64,000 bases of DNA from Caulobacter sp. (lineage in GTDB: Bacteria; Pseudomonadota; Alphaproteobacteria; Caulobacterales; Caulobacteraceae). The stretch's first letter is position 1, and each line of letters starts with the position of its first letter. Made by a program: the position numbers and the translations under genes. Below the pieces are notes generated by a model. The model was not told the DNA's origin. It was given only the letters and a program-made list of their open reading frames with translations, and did no database searches. Of this stretch, positions 1 to 8,656 are shown piece by piece. The DNA lies in contig JAIOXZ010000008.1 in the NCBI GenBank assembly GCA_021741355.1, positions 1 through 64,000 on the forward strand. The letters are read 5' to 3'.

Positions 1-624
1 GGCGCCGCCGGAAACGCCGCTCCGGCCATCGCCGCCGCCGGCCGCCCGGCGCGTCCGGCCCCCGCGCCGGCGGGGGCGCCGTCCACTGCTGACGCCGCCG
101 GCCTGCGCCCGCGCCTGAAGCTGACCCCGACGGCTACCGACGAAGAGTTCCGCAGCGTGTTCGACGCCGCCGGCGGCCGCGCGCCGTCCGCCGCGCCCGA
201 GCCCGGAGAGGCCGGCTGGAGCTGGAAGGATCTGCTCACCTCGATCGACAGCGACGAGAGCGACCCCGAGAGCCTGGCCGATCGCATGGCCGCAGAGATC
301 GCCGCCATGGGTATCGACCCGGCCGCGCTGCTGCCGCGCAACCGCATCGACGAGATCGCCGCCGCGGTGCAGACCCGTGACACGGAGGGCGCCCGCGAGG
401 TCATCCGCCGCCTGGCGCCCGCCGCGATCCGCCGGCTCGTGCGCCGCCTGTTCTCCGACGCGGCGATGCGCGGCCAGACCGAACGGTTCCTTCAACGCTT
501 CGGCGGCATGCTGGAGGAGGCGGCCGAACGCGACCGCAGCGGCCTGCTGGCCGGCACTCTGCTGGCCTCCGAGGGCGGCCGCGCCTACCTGCTGCTCGAC
601 GCCGCGGTGGGCGACCTGGGCTAA
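1..624 (+). CDS. Ala/Pro-rich hypothetical protein, 5' truncated
   Basis: The reading frame is open from the first base, so this is the C-terminal part (about 207 residues) of a longer protein that begins outside the window. The first 50 residues are low-complexity Ala/Pro/Gly. From about residue 70 the sequence becomes an acidic, helix-rich domain with Trp-Lys-Asp-Leu-Leu near its start, and it ends in a Leu/Ala-rich helix. There is no catalytic motif, signal peptide or membrane segment in the visible part. A GTG at 157 is in frame but is internal, because the frame continues upstream without a stop. It lies 69 bp upstream of ppc on the same strand. The family was not recognised. Confidence 0.6.
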   Translation, partial: GAAGNAAPAIAAAGRPARPAPAPAGAPSTADAAGLRPRLKLTPTATDEEFRSVFDAAGGRAPSAAPEPGEAGWSWKDLLTSIDSDESDPESLADRMAAEIAAMGIDPAALLPRNRIDEIAAAVQTRDTEGAREVIRRLAPAAIRRLVRRLFSDAAMRGQTERFLQRFGGMLEEAAERDRSGLLAGTLLASEGGRAYLLLDAAVGDLG

Positions 625-640
625 GGGCCATCAGCGGTAA

Positions 641-652
641 GACACCGGTGTC
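641..652. promoter_or_regulatory. Perfect 12-bp palindrome upstream of ppc
   Basis: GACACCGGTGTC is a perfect palindrome 42 bp before the ppc start codon. Its ACCGGT centre resembles operators of LacI-family sugar regulators, which often have a central CG step. The position fits an operator overlapping a ppc promoter. The palindrome is directly visible; the regulator family is inference. Confidence 0.4.
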
Positions 653-693
653 ATTGCTTGTGGTGAACGGCCGGCTTTGACATAAGTACGGCC

Positions 694-3396
694 ATGTCCC
701 GTCCTCCGAGCCTGCAGATTCCGCGGTCGGCCTCCGGCCCGACCAGCCGTCACGTGCGTCAGAACGTGAAGCTGATGGACGACCTCCTGCTGGAGGCGAT
801 CCGCTATCTCGACGGCGAGGACGCCGCGGCGCTGGTGGGCAGCGCGCGCAAGGCGGCGGCGGAGGGCGGCGACGCCCCCCACCTGGGTTTCCTGTTCAAC
901 GCCGTCACCGCCGACGAGGGCATGCTGCTGGCGCGGGCCTTCGCCTGCCACTCGATGCTGGCCAACATCGGCGAGGATGTCGCCGGTCGCCGCCGTCAGG
1001 CCGAGGACGAGGGGCGCAGCGGCGCGGCCCGCACGGTCGCGGGCGCGCTGGAGGCCCTGAAGCTGTCGCCCGACGCCCTGGCCGACCTGAACGTCGTGCC
1101 GGTGCTGACCGCGCACCCGACCGAGGTCCGTCGCCGGGCGCTGGTGGAGCGCGAGGCCGAGATCTCGCGGCTGATGTCGCTGCGCCGGCACCACCTGCCG
1201 CCCGACCTGGACGCCCGCATTCGTGAAGGCCTGTTCCGCGAAGTCGCGCTGCTCTGGCGCACCCGCCTGCACCGGCCCGAGAAGATCACGGTGCGGGACG
1301 AGATCCGCAACGCCCTGTCGATCGTGCGCACCTCGATGCTGCCGGCGCTGATCGACCTCTATGAAAGCTGGAGCGAGACCGTCGCCGCGGGCGGCGATGT
1401 GCCGCCGATGCTGCGACTCGGCAGCTGGCTCGGCGGCGACCGCGACGGCCATCCCGGCGTGACCGGCGAGACCCTGAAGCTGGCGCTGAGCTCCCAGGCC
1501 CGGGTGATCCTCGACGTCTATGCCGCCGAGGTGCGCCGCCTGTGGTCTGATCTGGCCATTTCCGATGTGTATGAAGGGGCGTCCGAGGCCCTGCTGAACC
1601 TTGCGCGCATGTCCGACGACGCCTCGGTGCACCGGGCGGACGAGCCCTACCGCCTGGCGCTGGAGGTGATCTTCGACCGCCTCTGCGCGACCTCGCAGCT
1701 GCTCACGGGCGCGCCGGTCGCCTTCGCCACTGATCCCTCGACGTCGCAGCCCTATGCCGGGCCTGAGCGCTTCGTCGCCGATCTGGAGACGATCCGCGCG
1801 TCGCTGGCCAACCACGGCGGGGAGCGGCTGGTCGGGCCGCGCCTGGTCACCCTGCTGCAGGTGGCGCGGGTCTGCGGCTTCCATCTGCTGGCCATCGACA
1901 TGCGCCAGAACGCCGACGTGCACGAGCGGCTGATCGCCGAGCTGGTCACGCAGTCGGGCCAGGACGTCGACTATCTGGCGCTCGACGAGGCCGGCAAGGT
2001 CGCGCTGCTGCTGGCCGAGATGGCGCATCAACGGCCCCTTCGCTCGCCGTTCGCCGACTACAGCGAGGAGACCACGCGCGAACTGGCCACCCTGGAAGCG
2101 GCCGCCGAGGCGGTGACGCTCTATGGTGCGGCGGCCATCGGCGGCTATGTCGTCTCCAAGACCGCGACCCTGTCCGACATCCTCGAGCCGCTCGTGCTGC
2201 TGGCCCAGGTGGGACTGGTGCGCGGCGGCGCCAGGCCGCAGGCGCTGGTGCAGGTCTCGCCGCTGTTCGAGACCATCGAGGATCTGGAGAACGGCCCGGC
2301 CGTGCTGCGTCAATGGCTGGAGCTGCCGATCGCACGGTCCATGCTCGGCGACCGGCCGGTGCAGGAGGTCATGGTCGGCTATTCCGACTCCAACAAGGAC
2401 GGCGGCTATGTCGCCTCACGCCGCGGCGTGGCCCGGGCGGCGACCGCGCTGGCGGCCGAATGCGACGCGCTGGGCGTCGGCCTGCGCATCTTCCATGGCC
2501 GGGGCGGGTCGGTCGGCCGGGGCGGGGGACCTGCCGCCGAGGCCGTGCTGGCCCAGCCCCCGGGCACGGTCCAGGGCCGGCTGCGGATGACCGAACAGGG
2601 CGAGATGATCGCCCGCCGCTACGGCGACCAGCCCACTGCACGCCGCAATCTCGAAAGCCTCGTCGCCTCCGTCCTGATCGCGACGAACGACCGCCGGGAC
2701 ACGGCGCCGACCCCGGCCGCCACCACGGCGATGGACGCCCTGGCCGCCGGGTCGTTCGCCGCCTACCGCGCGCTGGTCTACGAGACGCCCGGCTTCACCG
2801 ACTTCTTCTGGGGCGCCACGCCGATCGGCGAGATCGTCCAGCTCAACATCGGCAGCCGCCCGGCCTCGCGCACCGCCAGCCGACGGATCGAGGATCTGCG
2901 GGCGATCCCCTGGGTGTTCAGCTGGTCGCAGGCGCGGTTCATGCTGCCGGGCTGGTACGGTTTCGCCGGCGGCGTTGAGCGGGCCGGTCTGACGGTTCCG
3001 CAGCTGGCGGACCTGTCGGGCGAGTTCGACGTCTTCGCGGCCCTGCTGTCCAACATGGAGCTGGCGCTGGCCCAGAGCGACATGAGCATCGCCGCGCGCT
3101 ACGCCGGCCTGGCGGCCGATGTGCCGAACGCCGGCGCGATCATGGACACGATCCGCGCCGAACATGAGCGGGCGGTCGAAATCGCCCTGTCGATCCGCGG
3201 CGGGACCCAGTTGCTCGACGACCGGCCGGACCTGCAGGAGTCGGTCGAGCTGGCGGCCCAGACGGTCGACCCGCTGAACTACCTCCAGCTTGAACTTCTC
3301 TCGCGCCGCCGGGCGGGGAATGAGGACGAGCAACTGAGGCTGGCGATCCAGCTGACGGTCGCCGGCGTCGCGGCGGGCCTGCGGAACACGGGGTAA
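694..3396 (+). CDS. ppc: Phosphoenolpyruvate carboxylase
   Basis: Anaplerotic cytosolic enzyme that carboxylates phosphoenolpyruvate with bicarbonate to give oxaloacetate and phosphate. At 900 residues it has the usual bacterial length. Family signatures are present in order: the TAHPTE box with the catalytic His near residue 141, GGDRDGHP near 250, SDSNKDGG with Lys near 568, FHGRGGSVGRGGG near 600, and the TEQGEM segment after it. The C-terminus ends GLRNTG; the usual bacterial end is NTG, so the gene is complete. ATG 694 is chosen because no better upstream start is visible and the N-terminus matches the family's expected offset to the TAHPTE box. It stands alone, followed by a double hairpin. 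Confidence 0.97.
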   Translation: MSRPPSLQIPRSASGPTSRHVRQNVKLMDDLLLEAIRYLDGEDAAALVGSARKAAAEGGDAPHLGFLFNAVTADEGMLLARAFACHSMLANIGEDVAGRRRQAEDEGRSGAARTVAGALEALKLSPDALADLNVVPVLTAHPTEVRRRALVEREAEISRLMSLRRHHLPPDLDARIREGLFREVALLWRTRLHRPEKITVRDEIRNALSIVRTSMLPALIDLYESWSETVAAGGDVPPMLRLGSWLGGDRDGHPGVTGETLKLALSSQARVILDVYAAEVRRLWSDLAISDVYEGASEALLNLARMSDDASVHRADEPYRLALEVIFDRLCATSQLLTGAPVAFATDPSTSQPYAGPERFVADLETIRASLANHGGERLVGPRLVTLLQVARVCGFHLLAIDMRQNADVHERLIAELVTQSGQDVDYLALDEAGKVALLLAEMAHQRPLRSPFADYSEETTRELATLEAAAEAVTLYGAAAIGGYVVSKTATLSDILEPLVLLAQVGLVRGGARPQALVQVSPLFETIEDLENGPAVLRQWLELPIARSMLGDRPVQEVMVGYSDSNKDGGYVASRRGVARAATALAAECDALGVGLRIFHGRGGSVGRGGGPAAEAVLAQPPGTVQGRLRMTEQGEMIARRYGDQPTARRNLESLVASVLIATNDRRDTAPTPAATTAMDALAAGSFAAYRALVYETPGFTDFFWGATPIGEIVQLNIGSRPASRTASRRIEDLRAIPWVFSWSQARFMLPGWYGFAGGVERAGLTVPQLADLSGEFDVFAALLSNMELALAQSDMSIAARYAGLAADVPNAGAIMDTIRAEHERAVEIALSIRGGTQLLDDRPDLQESVELAAQTVDPLNYLQLELLSRRRAGNEDEQLRLAIQLTVAGVAAGLRNTG

Positions 3397-3401
3397 TCGA
3401 A

Positions 3402-3481
3402 GGGGACATGTACCGCAGGTACGTGTCCCCGATATCCCCAGCGTATGACGGGGACACGTACCCTTGCGGGTACCTGTCCCC
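3402..3481. repeat. Two tandem REP/BIME-like hairpins
   Basis: Two imperfect hairpins of closely related sequence. The first has 13-nt arms (3402-3414 and 3418-3430) and a 3-nt loop. The second has 14-nt arms (3450-3463 and 3468-3481) and a TTGC loop. Both arms share a GGGGACA-GTACC core, with one mismatch per stem. Placement between ppc and the next gene, the repeated core and the pairing suggest an extragenic repetitive palindrome (possibly mobilised by a RAYT-type transposase) that may also act as a terminator for ppc. No transposase is present here. Confidence 0.7.
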
Positions 3482-3528
3482 TCCCTTACTGCATCTTCAA
3501 AACAAGCCGACAAAAGGGACGCGCCACC

Positions 3529-4677
3529 ATGGCCCTCGACGCCGAGACCCGGGACCAGTTCATCGACACGCTGCGCCGGTTCGTGACCGAACGGCTGCGG
3601 CCGCTCGAGGCCCAGGTGGCCAACGACGACAAGGTGCCCGAGAGCATCATCCAGGAGCTGCGCGACCTGGGTCTGTTCGGCATCTCGATCCCCGAGGAAT
3701 ACGGCGGCCTCGACCTCTCCATGGAAGACGAATGCCTGGTGGTGTTCGAGCTGGGCCGCACCAGTCCGGCGTTCCGGTCGGAGATCGGCACCAACGTCGG
3801 CATCGGCAGCCAGGGGCTGGTGATGTTCGGCACGGACGAGCAGAAGGCCAAATGGCTGCCCGGCATCGCCGCCGGCACGACCGTGACCAGCTTCGCCCTG
3901 ACCGAGCCGGAAGCCGGGTCGGACAGCGCCGCGGTGCAGACCCGCGCGACGCGCGACGGCGCCGACTACGTGCTGAACGGATCCAAGCGCTACATCACCA
4001 ACGCCGGCAAGGCGGGGCTGTTCACCGTCATGGCCCGCACCAATCCGGACGTGAAGGGCGGCGGCGGGGTCTCCGCCTTCGTGGTGCCCGCGGACCTGCC
4101 CGGCATCACCGTCGGCAAGCCTGAGAAGAAGATGGGCCAGCACGGCGCCCAGATCCACGACATCACCTTCGACAACGTCCGCGTTCCGGCCTGGAACCGC
4201 CTGGGCGCCGAGGGCGAGGGATTCAAGGTGGCCATGCAGGTGCTCGACAAGGGTCGCCTCCACATCGCCGCCCTGTGCGTCGGCGTGGCCGAGCGGCTCA
4301 TCGCCGACAGTGTCGCCTATGCCGGCGAGCGCAAGCAGTTCGGCCAGGCCCTGGCGCAGTTCCAGCTGATTCAGGGCATGATCGCCGACATGAAGACCGA
4401 GGCCATGGCCGCCCGCGCCCTGGTCATGGAAGGGGCCCGCAAGCGCGACCGGGGCGAGACCATCGTGCTTGAGGCGGCGGCGGCCAAATACTTCGCCTCG
4501 GAGATGGTTGGCCGCGTGGCCGACAAGGCGGTGCAGATCTTCGGCGGCGCCGGCTACGTCGCCGACTACGGCATCGAGCGTCTGTATCGCGACGTGCGCA
4601 TCTTCCGCATCTACGAAGGCACCAGCCAGGTGCAGCAGATCGTCATCGCGCGAGAGACGATGAAGCGGGGCGGGTAG
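3529..4677 (+). CDS. Acyl-CoA dehydrogenase family protein
   Basis: FAD-dependent enzyme that introduces the alpha-beta double bond into an acyl-CoA, in fatty-acid or branched-chain amino-acid breakdown. At 382 residues it has the family's standard length. The helical N-terminal domain is followed by the FAD/substrate-binding segment (SFALTEPEAGSD), a middle beta domain and the C-terminal helical domain ending in IYEGTSQVQQIVIARE, in which Glu about 363 is the expected catalytic base. ATG 3529 is preferred over an in-frame ATG at 3445, because the extra 28 residues would be encoded by the hairpin repeat and have no family counterpart. Chain-length specificity cannot be read from the sequence. 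It appears monocistronic. Confidence 0.93.
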   Translation: MALDAETRDQFIDTLRRFVTERLRPLEAQVANDDKVPESIIQELRDLGLFGISIPEEYGGLDLSMEDECLVVFELGRTSPAFRSEIGTNVGIGSQGLVMFGTDEQKAKWLPGIAAGTTVTSFALTEPEAGSDSAAVQTRATRDGADYVLNGSKRYITNAGKAGLFTVMARTNPDVKGGGGVSAFVVPADLPGITVGKPEKKMGQHGAQIHDITFDNVRVPAWNRLGAEGEGFKVAMQVLDKGRLHIAALCVGVAERLIADSVAYAGERKQFGQALAQFQLIQGMIADMKTEAMAARALVMEGARKRDRGETIVLEAAAAKYFASEMVGRVADKAVQIFGGAGYVADYGIERLYRDVRIFRIYEGTSQVQQIVIARETMKRGG

Positions 4678-5036
4678 TTCGACCTCTCCTCTCACGGAGG
4701 GAGAGGGGGACCAGCCGGGGGCTGGTGGAGAGGGACGCGCAGGTGGTGGCGAGACGTGCGCCTGACCCTGTCGGCCGCGGCTCCTCCCTCTCCGACCGGG
4801 CCCCGCCCGCCCACCTCTCCCCCTGGGAGAGGAAAGTCCCTTTGTCTCATGCAGGCCAGCGTGCCGAACGGGTCAGGTTGGTCAAGGGCAGGCCCTGCGG
4901 GCCTGTCGCTCAGCGACGCGCAGCGCCCTTGAGCAATCTGGTCCGTCCGGCGATCGTCTCTCCATGAGATGAAGGGCGGGGTGTGGGTGGACAAGAAGAG
5001 ACTGTCCACCGCTGGCCCACGAAAATCCAATCCCGG
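4678..5036. other. Intergenic DNA rich in degenerate inverted repeats
   Basis: About 360 bp with no convincing gene. It contains purine/pyrimidine-rich blocks such as CTCTCCCCCTGGGAGAGG near 4815-4835 and a related GGAGGGAGAGGGGGACC block near 4695, which pair imperfectly. Such blocks look like the dispersed intergenic palindromes common in high-GC alphaproteobacteria. A similar composition recurs downstream of recA (55.3-55.5 kb). Short open frames here lack a start context or a recognisable product. Confidence 0.5.
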
Positions 5037-5096
5037 GCTGCCAGCTGCCAGCTGCCAGCTGCCAGCTGCCAGCTGCCAGCTGCCAGCTGCCAGCTG
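5037..5096. repeat. 7-bp tandem array (GCTGCCA)n
   Basis: About 8.5 head-to-tail copies of the heptamer GCTGCCA. All are identical except the last, which reads GCTGTCA. The T in that last copy creates the stop codon of the minus-strand gene that begins its 3' end here. A 7-bp unit is frame-shifting per copy but gives a 21-bp (7-residue) period if translated. Confidence 0.95.
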
Positions 5097-5729
5097 TCAG
5101 GGCGCCGGGCAGGGGCGGGGCGGCGAGGGCAGGGCGATCGGTTCCCCCTCGACGACCTCGATCAACCCCTCGCCGGCGACGGGGACGGCGTCCGACGCCC
5201 TGTCGCCGGAGGGCGCGCGCGCGGCGACGAACAGCTGCCGGCGTTGCGCGGGGGCAAGGGTGTCGATCACCACCACGTTCCAGAGCTGACCTTCGTCGTC
5301 CTGCAGCGCGAGGGTGAACCGGCCGCCGGCTTCAATGGCTTTGATCAGGGCGGGATCGTCGAGATAGCCGGAGCTCCAGTCCTGCAGACGGTCAGGCCCC
5401 GGGGGGACGCTCACGCGGTGCGCGGGCCAGCGCTGGCCGGAGGGCGCGATCAGCACCGCCTCGACCCAGCTGTCCCGGTCGCGGCAATAGGTCCCGAAAT
5501 CGACCTGCAATCCAACGCCCTCGGGATTGCCGAGCGCGTCCCCGTCGCTCTCGAAGTCGAAGCTGATATGGAACGGGCCGTCCGGATTGGTATCGCCGGC
5601 CTCGAGAGCGACTATGCCCTCTGAGCGAAGACCCTCGAGTGACATCCGCACATCGACAACCTGCGGGGCGGCGGCGGCGGCGAAGAGGGAGAGCGCCAAA
5701 GCGGCGAAGGTTGGAAAAAGAGCGGCCAT
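5097..5729 (-). CDS. Secreted hypothetical protein
   Basis: 210 residues with a clear N-terminal signal peptide (short start, hydrophobic Ala/Leu/Phe core, Ala-rich cleavage region near residue 21), so it is probably periplasmic. The mature part is acidic, has one isolated Cys near residue 82 and shows a regular pattern of beta strands. It ends in a Pro-rich tail. No family was recognised and no catalytic motif is visible. The stop codon lies in the last, mutated unit of the 7-bp tandem array, so a single base change back to the consensus would extend the protein. It is 58 bp downstream of the TetR gene on the same strand and could be cotranscribed with it. Confidence 0.6.
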   Translation of the reverse strand: MAALFPTFAALALSLFAAAAAPQVVDVRMSLEGLRSEGIVALEAGDTNPDGPFHISFDFESDGDALGNPEGVGLQVDFGTYCRDRDSWVEAVLIAPSGQRWPAHRVSVPPGPDRLQDWSSGYLDDPALIKAIEAGGRFTLALQDDEGQLWNVVVIDTLAPAQRRQLFVAARAPSGDRASDAVPVAGEGLIEVVEGEPIALPSPPRPCPAP

Positions 5730-5787
5730 GGGGCCTCCCAGGATCAGGGAGACAACTTGATGCTGCGCGGTGGCGTCGGGTCAAGCG

Positions 5788-6450
5788 CTACCGCAGGAAC
5801 CCCGCCTCGGCGAAGTCCAGCATCCTCGCCAGCAGGGCGTCGATCTCGCCTTCGCGGGTCTGGCCGTCCGAGAGGACGTGCAGCCGGTCCAGCTCCATGA
5901 AGCGGTTCTGGTGGATCATCCCCAGAACGAAGTGCAGCCGCCAGTAGACCTCTTCCGGCGGCAGTTCCGGCCGGGCGGCCAGCAGGGCGTCGGCGAAGCG
6001 CTTGAGGTGGCTGACGTCGCTGCCGAGCACCTCGCGGATTTCCGCCGTGCCCTCGCTGCGCGCGCGGATCAGGAACTGCAGCGAGATCCGCCGGTCGTTT
6101 GACGGGTCCAGCCACTTGAGCGGCGGGGCGAACAGAGCGGTGAGGATCTCCCGCACCGGCGGCTTGCCGGCGTTGCGGTCGCTGGCCTCGTGCAGCATCC
6201 GCGCGCGGTCGCGGTTCAACTCCTGGGTCCTGCGCCGGAAGATCTCGAACAGCAGGGCGTCCTTGGAGCCGAAGTGATAGTTGACGCTGGCCAGATTGAC
6301 GCCGGCCTCGGCGGTGATGTCGCGCACCGAGACGTTCTGGAACCCGTGCAGGGCGAACAGCCGCTCGGCGGCGTTGAACACCAGCTGTTTGGTGGCGGCC
6401 TCGGCTTCCGGAGTCTGCGACTCCGCGCCGGGTTCGTCAGTATGACTCAA
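5788..6450 (-). CDS. TetR/AcrR-family transcriptional regulator
   Basis: 220-residue cytosolic repressor-type protein. The N-terminal 20 residues are acidic and variable. The helix-turn-helix domain spans about residues 22-70 with the typical pattern LFNAAERLFALHGF, then VSVRDITAEAGVNLASVNYHFGSKDAL. The rest is the helical ligand and dimerisation domain. The ligand cannot be inferred. It is divergent from the membrane protein starting at 6636; the 185 bp between them may hold its operator, but no clear palindrome stood out. Assignment to the superfamily is secure; the targets are unknown. Confidence 0.9.
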   Translation of the reverse strand: MSHTDEPGAESQTPEAEAATKQLVFNAAERLFALHGFQNVSVRDITAEAGVNLASVNYHFGSKDALLFEIFRRRTQELNRDRARMLHEASDRNAGKPPVREILTALFAPPLKWLDPSNDRRISLQFLIRARSEGTAEIREVLGSDVSHLKRFADALLAARPELPPEEVYWRLHFVLGMIHQNRFMELDRLHVLSDGQTREGEIDALLARMLDFAEAGFLR

Positions 6451-6635
6451 GACGCAGCCCTTCCATTCCGTCGGGGGAGCTTTACGGGCGTTCGCCCGCC
6501 GCGCAAGGGGCGATGAACAGCTGTTTGGAACAGGTGTGCGGAATGCCCCACACTCGCCTTTCGGCAGAAGCTTGCAGCCTTGCGTCCAGCGTTAACCTAC
6601 TCTCCAGTCTTCGCGATCAACCGGGGGCGGGAACT

Positions 6636-7799
6636 ATGGCGCGCGGCAAGGACCATTCACGGATACAGGCCAGGGCGCTGTTCGCCGAGGCGCCGGCCAG
6701 TCCCGCGCGCCCGGTCAACAACGGCAACGTGTTCAGCGGCGCCGGCGAGGCGCTGTCCGGCGGCGGCGGGGGGCGTTCGACCGGCGGCCAGTCGGTCCTG
6801 CTGGCGGTGGGTTCGGTCCTGCTGACCGCGTCGGGCAGCGCCATCAGCCTCGTCTACAGCCAGATGCAGGAACGCGCCGCCCAGGCCGAGAAGCTCTCGG
6901 TCGAACGCGCCGCCTCGCTGAACAGCGTCGCCAGCATCATCGACACCCGCATCATCCGCGCCGTGCAGGTGCAGAAGGCGCTCAAGCTGGGCGCCCCGAC
7001 CGCCGAGCTGGACGCCGCCTGGGCCGCCTACCAGGACGCCTTCATCGGCTACAACGACAACTCGGTGAAGACCTACATCGCCATCCGCAAGATCATCCAG
7101 CAGGAGCGGCCGACCTTCTTCGAGCGGGCGATCAACAACGACATCACCCCGGTGCTGTCCAAGTGGGACCAGTGCCTGTCCTACGCCTACCGCCTGCGGG
7201 TCGAGGCCGAGCGTGAGGCGTCTTTCCGCGGCTCGCCGTGGTGGGGACGCCAGCCGGAAATCAGCGCCGCGGCCGGCGACTGCGGCAATCCCGCGCCGAT
7301 CATCCGCGCCTGTTCAGGGCATGTGCTGAACGGCCTCTACGACATGTCCCTGCGCGACCGGTCCCAGACGCCGGCGGCCGAGGCGGCCTGGCTGACCGAC
7401 CCGTCGCGCTTCTCGCAGATCCGCGTGCGGTGCCCGGCGGGCTACGACGCCTACTGGCGTGAGAACGGCCGCGACATCACCCACCGTCCGGCGACCACGT
7501 TCAAGCTCTACACGCCGAAGTTCGGCGAGGCGCGCACGGCCGCGCGCGGCCTGCGTCCGGCGGACCCGGCCCCCGCTGCGCCGGAAGACACCCTCGCGGC
7601 GCCGTCGCCGCAATCGTCGCTCGATGGGAGCTTCGGCGGAAACGGGCTGGCCATGGCGCCGTCCCGCGCGCCGACGAAGATCAGCACGCCGAAACGCGCC
7701 GAGGGCTTCGCGGCGATGGTCGGGCGGACGGCCGGCAGCACCCTGTCGACGCTGCGCTCGCTGGGCGCCGGCAAGGCCCAGGCGGCCGAGGCGCACTAG
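6636..7799 (+). CDS. Hypothetical membrane-anchored protein
   Basis: 387 residues. ATG 6636 is preferred because a GGGGGCGGG purine run lies just upstream and the more upstream in-frame ATG at 6513 has none. A Ser/Gly-rich N-terminus precedes one membrane helix around residues 50-68. A helical region with several Glu/Arg-rich segments follows (about 70-180), then a segment with four Cys (about 176-270: DQCLSYA, GDCGNP, RACSGH, RVRCPAG) that could form disulfides, and a Pro/Ala-rich tail. The order suggests a single-pass protein whose globular part is in the periplasm. No family was recognised. Its stop overlaps the convergent methyltransferase stop by 4 bp. Confidence 0.65.
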   Translation: MARGKDHSRIQARALFAEAPASPARPVNNGNVFSGAGEALSGGGGGRSTGGQSVLLAVGSVLLTASGSAISLVYSQMQERAAQAEKLSVERAASLNSVASIIDTRIIRAVQVQKALKLGAPTAELDAAWAAYQDAFIGYNDNSVKTYIAIRKIIQQERPTFFERAINNDITPVLSKWDQCLSYAYRLRVEAEREASFRGSPWWGRQPEISAAAGDCGNPAPIIRACSGHVLNGLYDMSLRDRSQTPAAEAAWLTDPSRFSQIRVRCPAGYDAYWRENGRDITHRPATTFKLYTPKFGEARTAARGLRPADPAPAAPEDTLAAPSPQSSLDGSFGGNGLAMAPSRAPTKISTPKRAEGFAAMVGRTAGSTLSTLRSLGAGKAQAAEAH

Positions 7800-8656
7800 G
7801 CTCGCGCGGTCACGATCCAGACGGCGGCGGGCAGGAAGACGCCACTGGGGCCTGCGTGCGGCTCCAGGGCGTCGCGCAGGCTCGCGATGACCGCCTCGCG
7901 GCTGTCGGGGTTCTCGCGCAGCATCATGCCGAGCGGGCCGACGCGGAGGGACAGGGAAATGGTCTCCTCCAGGTCATTGCCGCCGATCAGGGCGTCGTGG
8001 GCGTCGATGGAAACGGCGCTGAAGCCCGCGTCGCCGAGAATGCCGCGCACCCGGTCGGGGTCGGCAAAGGCGAACGGGCCCGGCGCGAGCGGATCGAGCA
8101 TCGGCGGGGGCGGGGCGTCGGCCATGTGCGGCAGCGCCGCGCGCATCGGCAGCATCATCCACTCGTTCAGCGTCAGCGGCCGCCAGCAGACGAACGCCAG
8201 CCGGCCGTCCGGCCGCAGCGCCTTGCGCAAATTGACGAAGGCCGCCGTCGGGTCGGAGAAGAACATCACCCCGAAGCGCGAAAAGACGCCGTCGGCCCCG
8301 CCGGGCGCGAACGCCCGCGTCTGGGCGTCGGCCTCGAGGAAGCGGACGTTGCTGAGGCCGAGCTCGCTCGCCCGCCGCCGCGCCACCGCCAGCATCGGGG
8401 CGGAGATGTCGACGCCGAGCACCGAGCCGTCGTCGCCGACCTCGGCCGCCAGCTCCAGGCTGGTCGCGCCGCAGCCGCAGCCGACGTCGATCAGCCGTTC
8501 GTCCGCCGCGATGTCGAGGGCGTCCATCGCCGCCCGGCCCAGCGGCGCGAGCTGCCGGTCGAGCCGGTCCTGCATCGCCACCCAGGTCTCGCCGGCCGCG
8601 GCGTTCCAGTAGGCGACCTGGTCGGCGTTGGCGCCGGTGTCGGCTTCAGCGGCCAC
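7796..8656 (-). CDS. Class I SAM-dependent methyltransferase
   Basis: 286-residue cytosolic methyltransferase of the UbiE/Methyltransf_11-like fold. Motif I is DVGCGCGATSLEL (about residues 57-69), motif II is the acidic GVDIS, and the later motif ADGVFSRFGVMFF is typical of this class. The substrate is unknown. The C-terminal half resembles small-molecule methyltransferases rather than RNA or DNA enzymes. It starts 11 bp inside the 3' end of the VWA gene on the same strand, so the two are probably translationally coupled. Confidence 0.88.
   Translation of the reverse strand: MAAEADTGANADQVAYWNAAAGETWVAMQDRLDRQLAPLGRAAMDALDIAADERLIDVGCGCGATSLELAAEVGDDGSVLGVDISAPMLAVARRRASELGLSNVRFLEADAQTRAFAPGGADGVFSRFGVMFFSDPTAAFVNLRKALRPDGRLAFVCWRPLTLNEWMMLPMRAALPHMADAPPPPMLDPLAPGPFAFADPDRVRGILGDAGFSAVSIDAHDALIGGNDLEETISLSLRVGPLGMMLRENPDSREAVIASLRDALEPHAGPSGVFLPAAVWIVTARA

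Noticed and set aside
2416-4695. Very long open frame on the minus strand opposite ppc and the acyl-CoA dehydrogenase
   Set aside because: It is antisense to two genes with clear family signatures; long antisense frames are expected at this GC content, and its residues show no domain.
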